A DNA stretch of 64,000 bases from Helicostylum pulchrum (lineage: Eukaryota > Mucoromycota > Mucoromycetes > Mucorales > Mucoraceae). The notes beneath the pieces are model-generated. The model ran no database searches. It saw nothing but the letters and a program-made list of their open reading frames with translations, and was not told where the DNA came from. The position numbers were made by a program, and so were the translations under genes. The DNA is taken from contig JAIXMO010000075.1 in assembly GCA_025677825.1 (NCBI GenBank), positions 38,195 to 102,194 of the forward strand, given 5' to 3'. This document shows positions 33,853-45,515 of the stretch, in pieces (the stretch's first letter is position 1; each line of letters opens with the position of its first letter).

Positions 33853-34689
33853 AGCGGTTCGAATTACATTAAAAGTCGAAGTAGCTCTTGCGTCGTACTA
33901 GATACTATTTTTTTTTATTTATTTTTTTGGTTTGCAGTTAATATTAATATATGGATGGTTGCGAACTATTTGGAACTTGCAAGTGCTTTGGGGCCTTTTT
34001 TAATCTCCTCCCAAATTGCTTTGATATGCTCCTTTTCTTTTGGTAAATCGTACGTTCTATTTACGCGTTCAGAAAAAAAAAGTGCTTATTTATCTTGGAC
34101 AGAACAAGTAGGGGGCATCTGGAGTGAGCAAAGAATCAAGAGGGTGACATTTTTGCAGGGAACCGGATTCTGAATTAGGAAATTATTTCTACTACGTAGG
34201 AGGTCTTGTGTGAGAGGTCTTGTACAAGAGGAAATACAAGCTCGGTCTTTTTGAGTTCTTGAGAATGAAAAAAAAAGAAAAAAACGATTTTTTTTATTGA
34301 TAAAAAAGAATTGATTTCATATTTATGTCATACTTACACGTTAGTTAGTCATAAGAAAAGAAAAGGATGCATGATAAAAAAGGGCTCTGTAATTTGTTTC
34401 GTATAACACACTTACTCGTTAGCTATACTTTTAGTGGTTAAACATTACTTTTTTGGATAGAACAATACACTTCTTTTTCAAAAAACATGGTGCTCACCTA
34501 TAAAAAAAACTGGTTTTATTGTAGGTGATTTATCAAACCAGGTGCGAAAACCTGGTGCGCGTATCTGGTCCACAAGATCGAATGTCTAAACTTTTTGGCC
34601 TTGATTTTTTTGATTTGACAACCGAAGATCTGGAAACAAGAAATTCATTTTTACTGCTTCCGACGGCCACAGTATTGACTCTCCCCATC

Positions 34690-35210
34690 AAGTAAAAGAA
34701 AGTACTCGGTTGCTGAATACTACACCCGTGCAGGGTTCAAAAGACAAACCTCAATATGTTAAATTTTCGTTACGGGAGGAAAAAAAATATCTGAAGAGAG
34801 AGTTTAAACAGAGCGGCAGAGACCACAAAAGAGGGAAAGAGGAAACAAACACTTACCGAACAAACGAAAGAAAAGGGAGAGGCAAGTGCCAGGTAGCCCT
34901 CGGAGGTGCTGTTTTCCCCTACTAATAGTCATAAGAAGGAACAGTTGTCACGTCGTTTGGTGAAGGTACTAAAGAACACCAAGTATGAAGGTCTTCTCGT
35001 AACCGTTCCTTTTACGGAATATATGACTTCAAGAGTAATAGATGATTATTATTATTTTTACAAACTAACAAAAGGCCTGTTTTAATTGCTCCCGGAGCTT
35101 CAAAGGAAAAAAAGTTACCATTTGACGGCGTTCGTTTGTTTTGGCGTCTTATACGTTGCTTGAATCAAACATGTAACACGGTTTGGCAAAATGTTGACGC
35201 AATCTAGAAG
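34690..35210 (+). pseudogene. Probable TnpB/Fanzor-like nuclease relic (3' part)
   Basis: Coding-like blocks occur in order but in different frames: KESTRLLNTTPVQGSK and GKCQVALGGAVFPY; LVKVLKNTKYEGLLVTVPFT then EYMTSRV; a Cys pair CFNC at 35078-35089; LPFDGVRLFWRL; a Cys pair C-x4-C at 35157-35174; and VWQNVDAI with Asp at 35196. A Glu-containing E-x3-T-S motif, then a zinc ribbon of two Cys pairs, then an Asp in an [NR]-x-D-x-[AN]-like motif is the layout of the RuvC-II/zinc/RuvC-III end of TnpB and eukaryotic Fanzor proteins. In-frame stops after FPY, a shift in the A7 run near 35107-35113 and a stop just after VDAI make it a dead copy. The N-terminal part was not found. Confidence 0.5.
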
Positions 35211-35792
35211 CTCGCATCACATAGCATGAAACGTCATAAATAACAATAAAATTGCAGCTATGTTTTAAAGACAACAAAGTTCCTAGTGTCAAAAACTGAT
35301 TTTGAAAAAAAATAAAGCTTTTTTTTTGTTACGTTAATTCTCCAGATGTATAGATTGTATCTGCCTTTTAGTGCTTTTTTTTTTTTAAGTTACTCGGAGG
35401 AGATATTTTGTTTACGCATCTTTTTTGAAGCAACTCAGATTAGACGCAAGTTTATTATAAATAAAAACGCAAAAAACAAACATCTCTTTTTTTTTGACAG
35501 GACTTATCACTTTTTTCCTGAGGTACCTTGAAAAAGAAAAGCCATATTCAAAAACAAAACCACAACCAAAATTGTTCTTGCATGACCTCACGAATAGGGT
35601 TGTAATATAAAAAACCATGTATCTCAGAATGAATATATAGTACCATTTATTTTAGGGTGAAAAAAAGCACTGTAAAAAATAGGCTGGAATTAAAAGACAA
35701 AGTTCGGAGCCTTGACATGGGAAACATTATATATGTAGTTGAAACTTCTTGGCCCGTCCCTGTTTTGAAATCTTCCCCTTAATACATCCAAA
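35211..35792. other. Intergenic, eS25 promoter region
   Basis: No gene seen. A and T runs, short open frames on both strands that lack splice or start context. The eS25 start codon follows directly. Confidence 0.5.
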
Positions 35793-36471
35793 ATGGTAAA
35801 GTATATCCGCCCCCAATATAAGAAAACACAAAAAAAAACACAAAAAAAAAAAAAAAAAAGTTCAGCATGCAGAGAGACCAATATCATTTTAAAGCGATGG
35901 ATGGATGAAAAATGGGATGGATGCATTGATTTTTTTTTTTTTGTATTTTTTTTTTGCGTCGAAAAAATTACATGTCGAAAAAATTACATGTCGAAAAAAA
36001 TAAACTAATTGAGACCCGTTTATCATTAGGCTAAGAAAGACGTTGCTGGTAAGCCTAGCTCTTCCTCAGGTGGAAAGTCCAAGAAGGCAAGTTTTGTTTA
36101 GCAAACTCATTGGGGACAAAATAATATAGCTGACATATTATATCGCATATTTTATAGAAGTGGTCCGCTAAGAAGGTCAAGGATAAGTCCAACAACATTG
36201 TTATCCTCGATAAGCCTACCTACGATCGTTTGTTCAAGGAAGTTCCTACTTACAAGCTTATTTCTCAATCCGTTTTGGTTGATCGTCTCAAGTTGAACGG
36301 TTCTTTAGCTCGTATTGCTATCCGTGAACTTGAAGCTCAAGGTTTGATCAAGGCTATCTCTCGTCACCACTCTCAAGTTATCTACAGTAAGTTTTTATTA
36401 TTATTTTTTTAGTATATGTAGAAAACTAACGGGATTTTTTTTTAATAATAGCTCGTGCTGAAGCTAATTAA
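35793..36471 (+). CDS. RPS25: Small ribosomal subunit protein eS25
   Basis: Four exons (35793-35795, 36030-36086, 36158-36386, 36452-36471) encode 102 residues. The first exon is only the ATG, a common arrangement for ribosomal protein genes. The body reads KKWSAKKVKDKSNNIVILDK and continues through RLFKEVPTYKLISQSVLVDR and HHSQVIYTRAEAN, matching eS25 throughout. It is a 40S component near the decoding head. Intron 2 is of the GC-AG type: AAG|GCAAGT with the acceptor TTTATAG, because no GT donor gives an open frame. Codon use is strongly biased (CGT, AAG, GTT), in keeping with very high expression. The first intron contains an A17 run and direct repeats of TTACATGTCGAAAAAA near 35967-35997. 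Confidence 0.95.
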
Positions 36472-36661
36472 GTTACCTATTAGAAATGTTTTTTTGGATC
36501 ATTTTTAAAAAAAATAAAGAAACCTTTATGTAAATAATCAAGTAAGAGAGATGAAACCCTAAATATATACAATGTGTGTGTGTGTATTCAGTTACAGGAT
36601 TTTCCAGGGCACTTGTTTATGTGTGTACATATGAAAAAAAAAATTACATTTTTATTTATTG

Positions 36662-38601
36662 TTATTGTTTGTCAGGCGTAGCAGGTTTTGATTTCTTTAC
36701 GACGTCCATTTCTTGGAGCACACGAAGCCATTCTACACCTGCTTCTTTTCGCATAGCTTCAATCTTTCTTCTAAATGCATCGGAAGATCTACGCGTAGAT
36801 TCACTAGTAGATTCAACAGGCGATTCATCTTCATGTGCAGCTTTTTTACTACGTCTTGATCTAACCGAAGCAGCTCTACGTGCCATAACTTGTTCTTGTT
36901 GAACCGCGTCCTCTAACTCTGCTAATCGATGTACATATTTACCCGATCTTGTTTCTTCATCATCCGATAAAATAGGGGCCTCGTTTTTATTTTCAACTCT
37001 ACCTAATCGAATAATACGTTTATTTCCTTTTGTCTTTGTTCTTGCTAGTTTAGTTTTAGGGATAATAGTTGGACTTTCAGCTATGGTCGGATCTTCCGAA
37101 TGAACTGCGTTTGGCCATTTCGATGTAGGATGTACAGATTCTTCTACAACGGCAGCTGAAGGTGTATTATGATGATCTGTATTAGTTTGTATACGACGCT
37201 TTTCGGTAAATGTGGGTTTTGTTCCGTCTAATTCAATATCTTGATCACCCTTTTTAAACAAGTTAAATATTTCTACTCTATAATCCGGCTATATATATAT
37301 ATGTATATAAATATATGAATACATCGTTTATATATATGCATATTATATATAAATAATACCTGGATTTGTGTAAAAGGGTTACCTTCAACCCATATATCTT
37401 GTATATTTGGTAAATCAGTTAATCTACCAATTTCAGCAGCATCTTCAATTCGATTATCTCTTACGTCCAACCTTTCTAATGCATATAACCTATCCAAACC
37501 AGCCAACAGAGTTAATCTATTTCCTCTTAGATCTAATTCTTGTATATTTCCCAAGACAGTATTTATACCGGTGGTAAAAGAAATCATATTATGAGACAAG
37601 TTTAAGCTGTACAGATTATAAAGAGTGGCTAAAGCAGAAGGTATATCAATTAATAAATTGGAAGATAAGTTCAAGTGAGTTAAAGAGCGTAACATGTTTG
37701 TTGGTTCTGCATCCAAAGTCGTTAAGCTGTTATCAGCCAATGAAAGCATCTTTAATTGAGACCATTTGACATCGTCACCAATAACATCCACTGCATTATC
37801 AATCTGTCCATGTTTAATGACCAAACTCACCAAGGTTTCTTTTAATTCAGACCAGTTTGATATCAAGCTTGGAGGTATATGGTTTAATTCCAGAAATGTC
37901 AGGCTTTTAAATGTATGTAATGGTAATGATATGGTAACGGGTGTTTCATATCCTTTAATCGTGGTCTTTGTAACACCATTCATGTGTAATTTGAGAGCCG
38001 ATATCTTGCTGAAGTAACGGTGTATATAAACAATATCTTCGTGTAATGGTCTGGCTGGTTGTTTTCGATGACTGTCCTTTTGCCATAACTGCCAACCTGT
38101 CGATAAAGATAATGTTGACATGACAGAACCAACTGAAGATACAATAGAAGGAGCTTGTCCTATTGAAGTGGTTGTTTCAGTTTCGACAAGACCATTCTCT
38201 GGTACAGGTAGATGAGTGTTTTCTAAACCTAGATATTCAAATTGAACCAACAAAAAATAAAGGTATTGAAAGTCAAGAGTTAAACTTGAGCGTAGTGGCA
38301 TATAAGGTGTATTGGAAAGACAGGTGGCATTAGGTGATGTCGCAGATAATAAAGACATGTAAGGAATCTGGTACCCGTATAAAGAAGTAGGTCTAGAGTC
38401 TAGACTACTTTCTTTGCTACTAGTTGTATTACTAGTACGTGAAGAAGACCATAAAGAAGACACGGCTTTTAATATACCACTGGGTTCTTTTACATCTTCT
38501 TCTATAATAGTTTGAGATGAATATAAAAGTCGGTTTTGATTCGCTTCCAAGTAATGTCTTAATGTTCTAACAAATTGTTCTCCAGCAATTGGAGATACCA
38601 T
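36662..38601 (-). CDS. Leucine-rich repeat protein
   Basis: Two exons (38601-37360, 37288-36662) give 622 residues. A low-complexity N-terminal region precedes 6-7 leucine-rich repeats at about residues 240-410, for example LKMLSLADNSLTTLD, LTHLNLSSNLLIDIP, LYSLNLSHNMISF, IQELDLRGNRLTLLAGL, LERLDVRDNRIEDA. The LRR block closes with IWVEGNPFTQ and a cap. This is followed by PDYRVEIFNLF, then a basic and charged tail with a coiled coil around ELEDAVQQEQVMARRAASVR. The LRR cap followed by a PDYR-like motif resembles nischarin/STK11IP-type LRR proteins (family impression). Role is unknown but a cytosolic scaffold is likely. The intron is rich in TA repeats. Confidence 0.85.
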
Positions 38602-39757
38602 CTTGGCTTTTTTGTTATATATAAAAAAAAGGGGAAGGAAGAAGGGGAGGAATATGTGTAAGTATGGAGAAAAATAAAAGAAGAAAAAAAAAAATTAATA
38701 CAACACCAAAAAAAAAAAAACTTTTTGGTGTCCTATAACATCACCTATAAACTAAACGTCCCGGAACTTGAATCAAATGTTTATTATTTATCTCTCACTC
38801 TTTTCTCTTCTCGTTCTTTAACGATAAATAAGTTTTAAGTGACTTATACATCGTCATGTAATAACAAACATCTTTATCGGGGGAGAAAAATAATTGTTTA
38901 TTTTTTTTTTAAAAAAGAAGAAAACAAGGAGGGTCCCTTCCATACGTTTTGTATCTTGGTAGGCGCTTCTTTTAGTTTTTAAGTTAAACTCTACAACACT
39001 GTTCCTTTCATTAACGAAAAAAGAGAGGCTGTATCTCGTACACGAGAAAATCATACAATTGTCAGTTGATATATCAACTACCTCATTATTACCATGTGGC
39101 ATCCTTCAACGCTTTTCTATATAAAATCAAACTATCTAAAACTAAAAGATGATGGAACTATCTCGTAATTACAGACATCCCCTTTTTCTTAAAGCGTAAT
39201 AAACTTGACACGATAAATTTCAGGTACCACATGAATGACTGTGTTAAATATAGATGATAAAAAAAGTAGGCATAAACTTGCAGGTTCTATACTAGAGTTA
39301 ATCAAAACAGACCATACTTGTTTTGAGTAATAGAGTAGATAGTGATCGCATAACGAAGAAAAAAAAAGAGGGATGTATATGCTGTAAAGAAGATTTTGGT
39401 AGCATTGCTTTATGCAAAAAAAAGGTCGCGTTATCTTTTGTTTAAGAAGGTTTGAAAAAATACGGTTAGATCGACTGACTTTTAACAAACACAAAAAAAA
39501 ACGATTTTCGTACTTGAAACGTCTAGTTTTTTTTTTTGGTCAAAGCACAAACAAGTACACATCGATAGCCATATAAGAAGGGAAACAATAAAAACACGTG
39601 TTTTACAGAGTAAAAAGGGAGAAGATGTGTGACCCTTCTTTTTCTTTTCTTTTTTAAGGTTAAAACTGAGAGCAAGATATTTTATTTTATTTTATTTTTT
39701 CCCCACATTTCTTTTTCCCCTTTCTATTATTATTTTAATTTTTTTATATTTGTGACG
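38602..39757. other. Intergenic region between divergent genes
   Basis: Promoter space shared by the LRR gene (minus) and the acyltransferase gene (plus). AT-rich with many homopolymers. The minus-strand readings at 38854-39102 and 39189-39494 have no recognisable content or splicing partners. I see no gene. Confidence 0.5.
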
Positions 39758-40118
39758 ATGGCTAACCATACGCTGCTTCAGAAATGTACATATGATGCAG
39801 CCTTGTGGTTGTTCAATTTAATGTTGGATATTTTCTTTCGAGAAGTAAGACCGAGGGGCGCTCATAGAATCCCTAAAGAAGGACCTGTTATATTTGTGGT
39901 TGCCCCACACGCTAACCAAGTAAGAATAAAACAAGTTTTATAAAACTACTTTAAACTGACGCTTTCTAGTTTGTTGACCCTATTGTTCTTATGAGAGAGT
40001 GTGGTAGAAGAGTTTCATTTTTAATCGCAGAAAAATCTATGCATCAAAAGGGTATTGGATTCTTTGCAAAAATGATTAACGCCAGTAAGTTTTTATAAGA
40101 AAAAAAAAAATAGTTGTC

Positions 40119-40170
<52 letters not shown>

Positions 40171-42468
40171 CCTGTTATTCGCCCTCAGGATTTAGCTAAA
40201 CCAGGTCAAGGGCGTATTCAACTATTAAATCGAAAGACTGATCCACTTCGTATTATCGGTATTGACACGCACTTTATGACCCAATTAAAGCCGCGCGATT
40301 CCATCGTTTTACCTAAAGGCTGCGGTCAGTCTGAAGTGTTTCAAGTGATTTCAGACACTGAAATTCTTATCAAGAAAGAGTTTAAAGAGTTAAGAGCATT
40401 AGAGATATTAACTTCAAATGATGGCACTGCGTACAAGTGTATGCCTCATGTTGAACAAGACTCGGTTTATAAGTGTGTACATGACGAATTAAATAATGGA
40501 AGATGCATCACTATCTTTCCCGAAGGTGGTAGTCATGATAGAGCTGAAATGTTGCCATTGAAAGGTAAGTTTTTTTCTTTTCTTCTTTTAAAAAAAACAC
40601 GTATTTTTATTTATTTTGCCCCAAAAAAAAAAATAGCTGGTGTTACGTTAATGGCTTTAGGTGCAATGGCTAAATACGAAGGGTTAGATGTCAAGATTGT
40701 ACCTTGTGGTAAGATATTAAACAAAATGCAAAAAAAAAAAAAATACGGGTGTGAGAATAAACTTTCCTCTTTTTTTTTTAGGATTAAACTACTTTCATGC
40801 TCATCGATTTAGATCGCGTGCCGTTATTGAATTTGGTAACCCAATCACTGTATCAGCCGAATTAATTTTAAAGTTTAAAGCCGGAGGAAACGATAAGAGA
40901 GAGGCATGTTCTAGTTTACTTGATACGATTTATAACGCTCTAAAGACAGTGACTATTAATGCGGGAAGTTATGAAACTTTAATGGTAAAAAAAGAAAGCT
41001 TGAATATACAAAATAACAAATAACTTGATATATTATTTTTTTAGTTGATCCAAGCAGCAAGAAGACTTTATAAACCAGCACACCGAAAATTACATCTCTC
41101 TCAAGTAGTTGATCTAAACCGACGATTTTTAATTGGATATAACCTTTTTAAAGAGGACCCTAAAGTGATTGAGCTTCAGCAACGGGTGATGGCATACAAC
41201 CAAGTATTAAAGTACCATGGCATCAAAGATCATCAGGTGTCGAAAACAAACAATGACGGGGCTAGAATTTTATGGTTATTGATAAAGCGGATATTCGTTT
41301 TAACCATTTTGGCTCTGTGGGCTTTCCCAGGCGGTATATTGAACTTGCCAGTTGTGATTGTAGCTAAAGTGATTAGTCAAAATAAAGCGAAAGCAGCTCT
41401 GAAAAGCTCAACGGTCAAGATTGCGGGTCGCGATGTGTTGGCCACTTGGAAGTTGCTAGTGGGTTTGGTCTTGTTACCGACTCTGTATGCCTTCTATAGT
41501 TTGATCATGTTTGTACTTGTGTTACAGACTGACCTAGAATTCAAGTGGAAAATTATTTTGCCTATTGCGACCTGGAGCTTACTTCCTTTTGTCTCTTATG
41601 CAAGTTTAAGGTTTGGTGAAATTGGAAATGATATTTTCAAGTAAGTTTTTTCTTTAAAAAAAAAATACACTCATATTTTACTCACTCCTTTTTTTTTATG
41701 CTAGATCTATTCAACCTACAGTGATGGCATTATTAGACCCTAGTGGTGCAGAAACATTACGCCAAAACCGAGAGAAACTTTCAAGTGCTATTACAGAATT
41801 GATTAATGAATATGGACCTAAAGTATTTACTGATTTCGATGGTAATTTTTTTTTTTTTTTTGCATTTATAAAGAAATGATAAAACATTTAACATTTTATT
41901 TTAAGCAAATTATATTTCCAAAACTACACAATCTCCAAATATCTACAGTCCTATCCCAAGTCGTACAACAAGCACAGGTAGTATATCTTGGACTTCAGCG
42001 CCCAGTAAATTGCCCAGAATTGCCAGTGGGTTCTTCCAGCAAGTTACACGCATGGATTGGCTGGACGATAAAAATATCTTTAATTGGGGTAGAGGAGAAG
42101 ACTCGGATATGGCCGATGATGTTCTTTACTTTTTGGATCGATTCTATGGTAATATTAGCGGTCGCAGCCGAAGTGGGTCCTTTAGTGAAACTGATTCAAG
42201 ACCACTGAGTCGTAATAGAAGCAGAACCAACAGTTTTAGTAATGGAGAAGGAGGGTTCAAGGTAGAAGGTATGACAAGCTTACCTACTACTTCTAGTGCT
42301 ACAATCGAGGAAGAAGATAACAATAAATCCGTAACGACAAAGAGCCTTACCTCAAGGCGTATCTTTCGTATTGATGATGTGGATGAAGAAGATGATGAAG
42401 AAGAAGAGTCAAAGATGGATCATCTGGCTGTTGCTGAAGGATATGAAGAAACAAGGAAAGACATTTAA
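39758..42468 (+). CDS. GPT2: Glycerol-3-phosphate/dihydroxyacetone-phosphate acyltransferase
   Basis: About eight exons (first four start at 39758, 39970, 40169 and about 40637) encode roughly 750 residues. Acyltransferase motif I is HANQFVD (H-x4-D), split across an intron. Motif III is FPEGGSHDR, and VIRP and KIVPCGLNYFHAHRFRSRA are also conserved. Hydrophobic segments follow (LTILALWAFPGGILNLPVVI; LLVGLVLLPTLYAFYSLIMF), then a long hydrophilic, Ser/acidic tail. This is the layout of yeast Gpt2/Sct1, ER enzymes that acylate glycerol-3-phosphate as the first step of glycerolipid synthesis (family knowledge). The Ser-rich tail suggests phosphoregulation, as in yeast. The second intron ends in 44 consecutive A residues right before its AG acceptor. 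Confidence 0.92.
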
Positions 42469-42793
42469 ATAACAGGCCCTGGTGGCGGACTGTTCTTATA
42501 TATATTTATTTTACCACACACACAAACACACGCATCTTTACTATACATATGCATTTAATTCTTTCTCAATAGTATATAAATATATATATATATAAATATC
42601 ATTGACCGGATATTATAACGTATCTTGACGTGACTTTAACTTAGAATTAATGGAAAACTTACACAACCGTTTTTGTATTTGTCGGTCTTTTTTTATTGAG
42701 TGACACAAACAATGTAAATGTCGGGGGGGTGCCAATTGTTTAAGAAAAAAAAGAAAAAAAAATATAGCCTAGTACACCTTCACTTATAAAAAA
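42469..42793. other. Intergenic region
   Basis: AT-rich with a CA-rich patch near 42517-42532 and a TA repeat near 42579. Contains the probable 3' end of the acyltransferase gene and the NDUFAF3 promoter. No gene. Confidence 0.5.
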
Positions 42794-43487
42794 ATGTTAC
42801 GTTTATTACCTAAAAGTACTCTCGCTCGTTCGGTATTAAGAACTCAAACATATCAAAGATCTTTTAGCGCAACCCGTTTATTAAAAGATAAAACCAAAGA
42901 AGATGAAGCCTGGGAACATGCCGAAGTAGACCGTTCAACGATTGCTAATTATGTAGTTCCTCAACCTGCTTCCGATGCGATTCCTAGCAGTATGTTGGCG
43001 GCTTTCAATAATATGTTTGATCGTGGACCGAATGTTGGTATTGAAGTTATTACAAAGACTGGGTTTGTGTTATCCAACCATATTAAAATCGATCAAGCGT
43101 TAATATTATTGAATGGCTCACCGTTCTTATGGAATGCGCCACCACGTTCACCGGGGTTCTTGCCTATGAAAGACTGGGACTTGGACGCGTTTAAAATCTT
43201 TGAACTTGTCTCACCAAAGCCTGAATTAATCATGTTTGGTACTGGTAAAGAATTTGCACCTATTCCTGAACATATCCGAGCATTCTTTTTTAAACTTGGT
43301 ATTCAAGTAGATCAAATGAATTCAGTAAGTGATAGTAGTTTTATTAAAATAGTATATATATGCAAAAAGATTAAATTAATGTATTATTTAGAAACATGCG
43401 GCGGCTACATACAATGTATTGGCAGAAGAAGGAAGAAGAGTGGCAGCAGCATTATTACCACTTGAAGAAGAAAAAGTACAACAATAA
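42794..43487 (+). CDS. NDUFAF3: NDUFAF3-like mitochondrial complex I assembly factor
   Basis: Two exons (42794-43324, 43392-43487) give 208 residues. The N-terminus MLRLLPKSTLARSVLRTQ is rich in Arg, Ser and Leu with no acids, as expected of a mitochondrial presequence. The body matches the DUF498/Mth938-like fold: SPFLWNAPPRSPGFLPMKDW, ELIMFGTGKE, then NVLAEEGRRVAAALLP. NDUFAF3 helps assemble the membrane/matrix junction of respiratory complex I (family knowledge). Its stop lies 12 bases from the stop of the convergent IRG-like gene, so their transcripts must overlap. Confidence 0.9.
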
Positions 43488-43499
43488 AAAGGAAAACCT

Positions 43500-44851
43500 T
43501 TAGGGACGTACAACTCTTTTGATTTGCCCATTCATCATAATACCACTATCAGTACGACAGTTTTTTGAAATACTATATGTCTTTCTCTTTTTTAATACGG
43601 CGTCCATTAAAGCTTGAATAAATCGTTGTTCGTCAATTAAATGTAGATCTTGTACTAAATATTTTGAGTGGTTGACAGTGGATATTAATTCTCGTAGACT
43701 CCATGCGGATAATATAAACAACTTTTTGGCGCTGATCTTGTTTTCTTTCAGCTCTTTATATGCAGTCTTTCGAACTTCTTTTACAAACTCGCCTACTGCT
43801 TTAGCCCATGCCATATTAGAATCCATCTTTTTTTCTTGTTGAATTCGTTCTATTTTTGAGTTCACAGACTGTTTTATATATAGTGAATATTTATGCATTG
43901 TATATAAAACTGGGTTTTTTTTTTTGTGTGTACCTCATCACTTCTTGTTCGAACAAATAATACGGGAATGTGATGTGCTTGTGCTTTTTTAGCTATCACA
44001 AAATCGATCGTTTGTAATCTAAATACTACATCAGTAAAAAAAAAATCTCGGGATACTATAAAGAGAAAATTCCTCCTCCCCCTAACTAACCTATCGGCTG
44101 TAACAATGATTAAAGAATCAAATGCGCTTAAATAATTATCTTCAAAATAAGTTGAATCACTACTGGTCATTGTTCCTGCACCAGGCATGTCCCACAGAAT
44201 CATTCTTCTTAAATCGGAATGTCTGTATCCGCGAGGCTCAGAAAACTGTCTTTTTCCTACTTCGCTAATAGCCGCTGCATATCGATCGTGATCCGGGTAT
44301 CCTAAAATACCATTTACCAATGAACTCTATACAATTTTGTGGGAGTTAAGTATTTTATACTTGTAACAGTTGATTTATTTACGCTTTACTTTTCCTGTAC
44401 CGGCAGCACCAACAACAGCAACATTATAGAAATTGTCACAGTCCAATCCAATCGCTCTTCTAACTAATAATTTCGTCTCTTCCGAAACCTGTAACGATTT
44501 CGTAGGTCCTTCCGTAAATATACTTTGGTAAGCTGACCAAAATGCAACAAATGGTGATAATGGCCCTATTAGCAGAAAAAAGTTAATATATGTATATATG
44601 TGTGTATATACGTGTGTGTATTTTTTACATCCTACAACACCAAGTAATCCACCGATAGTACCATCAATCACTTTAACGCCCGTATACTCGTTTTCGCTAA
44701 ACTTGTATGCATTTAAAATAGGAAATGCTACAATCACCATGGGAACTGTGATGGTGGAAAGTGTCGCTTTGTTGAATCGGACAGAAAAATCACCGATATC
44801 ATGTAAAATGTTTGACTTGTCTCCAAAAGTAATAGAAGCCGCTTGACCCAT
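43500..44851 (-). CDS. IRG-like (immunity-related) GTPase
   Basis: Five exons (44851-44629, 44565-44390, 44326-44091, 44018-43934, 43868-43500) join in phase to 362 residues. MGQAAS is a consensus N-myristoylation signal. The N-terminal part has two hydrophobic stretches (ATLSTITVPMVIVAFPIL; TIGGLLGVVG). The GTPase core shows G1 as GAAGTGKSSLVNGILG, the intron falling inside GK|S, G3 as LWDMPGAGT, and a G4-like VRTRSDE. The C-terminal third is helical and charged. G1, G3 and V-R-T-[KR]-x-D match the interferon-inducible IRG family of vertebrates, whose best-known member also starts MGQ and is myristoylated (family knowledge). A role in membrane defence in a fungus is inference. A generic dynamin/septin-like GTPase is the alternative. 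Confidence 0.8.
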
Positions 44852-45515
44852 AATTATAGAAAAAAAAAAAAGTGAAAGGAAAAAGAAAAAGGAGAAGAGA
44901 CGCAGTTTGTGTGTGTGGCTATTTAATGATAAACAAGTTACCTGTTATAGTATACATTAGGGTAAAAAGAAAGCCATCAACACACGAGACACACTTTACA
45001 TATGATTTCCATCATTTCGGCCGGAGCGAAAATTTAACATATGAAAAACAGATGTACATAATAGCCGGTAACGTGCCTTTAGCCTTTTTGTGTTTGGGTC
45101 ATGGGGCTTAAACACTAGAGATTAAATCTCGCACCAATAATTGTTTGTATTGTGATTTAATCAAGTAATTTATAAATGATGAACGGGGATATTTTAGTAA
45201 AAGACTGCCTTTACCGCTGTCTAGCGTTTTGAGTCCCACTGTAAGTATATGTATATAAAGGACATATCCAAAGCAAAAAAAAAATAGGGCAGAGTAGATA
45301 GATATTAATAAATGAATGTTGGAAGAAGGGAAAAGATGGTAAAATATGTACAAAAAAAAAAAAAAGAGGGCGTAACTGATTATATAAACCCTATAATCAA
45401 CGAAATTCAAAATTACTGAAAGAGCGCTCTTGAACATGTTCAAGAATTAATTGCTGGTACCTATGCGGAAGAAACTAGGTTTAAAAAAAATTACATTCTT
45501 TAGACTGTGATGACT
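44852..45515. other. Intergenic region
   Basis: Upstream of the IRG-like gene and downstream of GID4. Only short interrupted frames. T- and A-rich tracts. No gene or repeat recognised. Confidence 0.5.
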
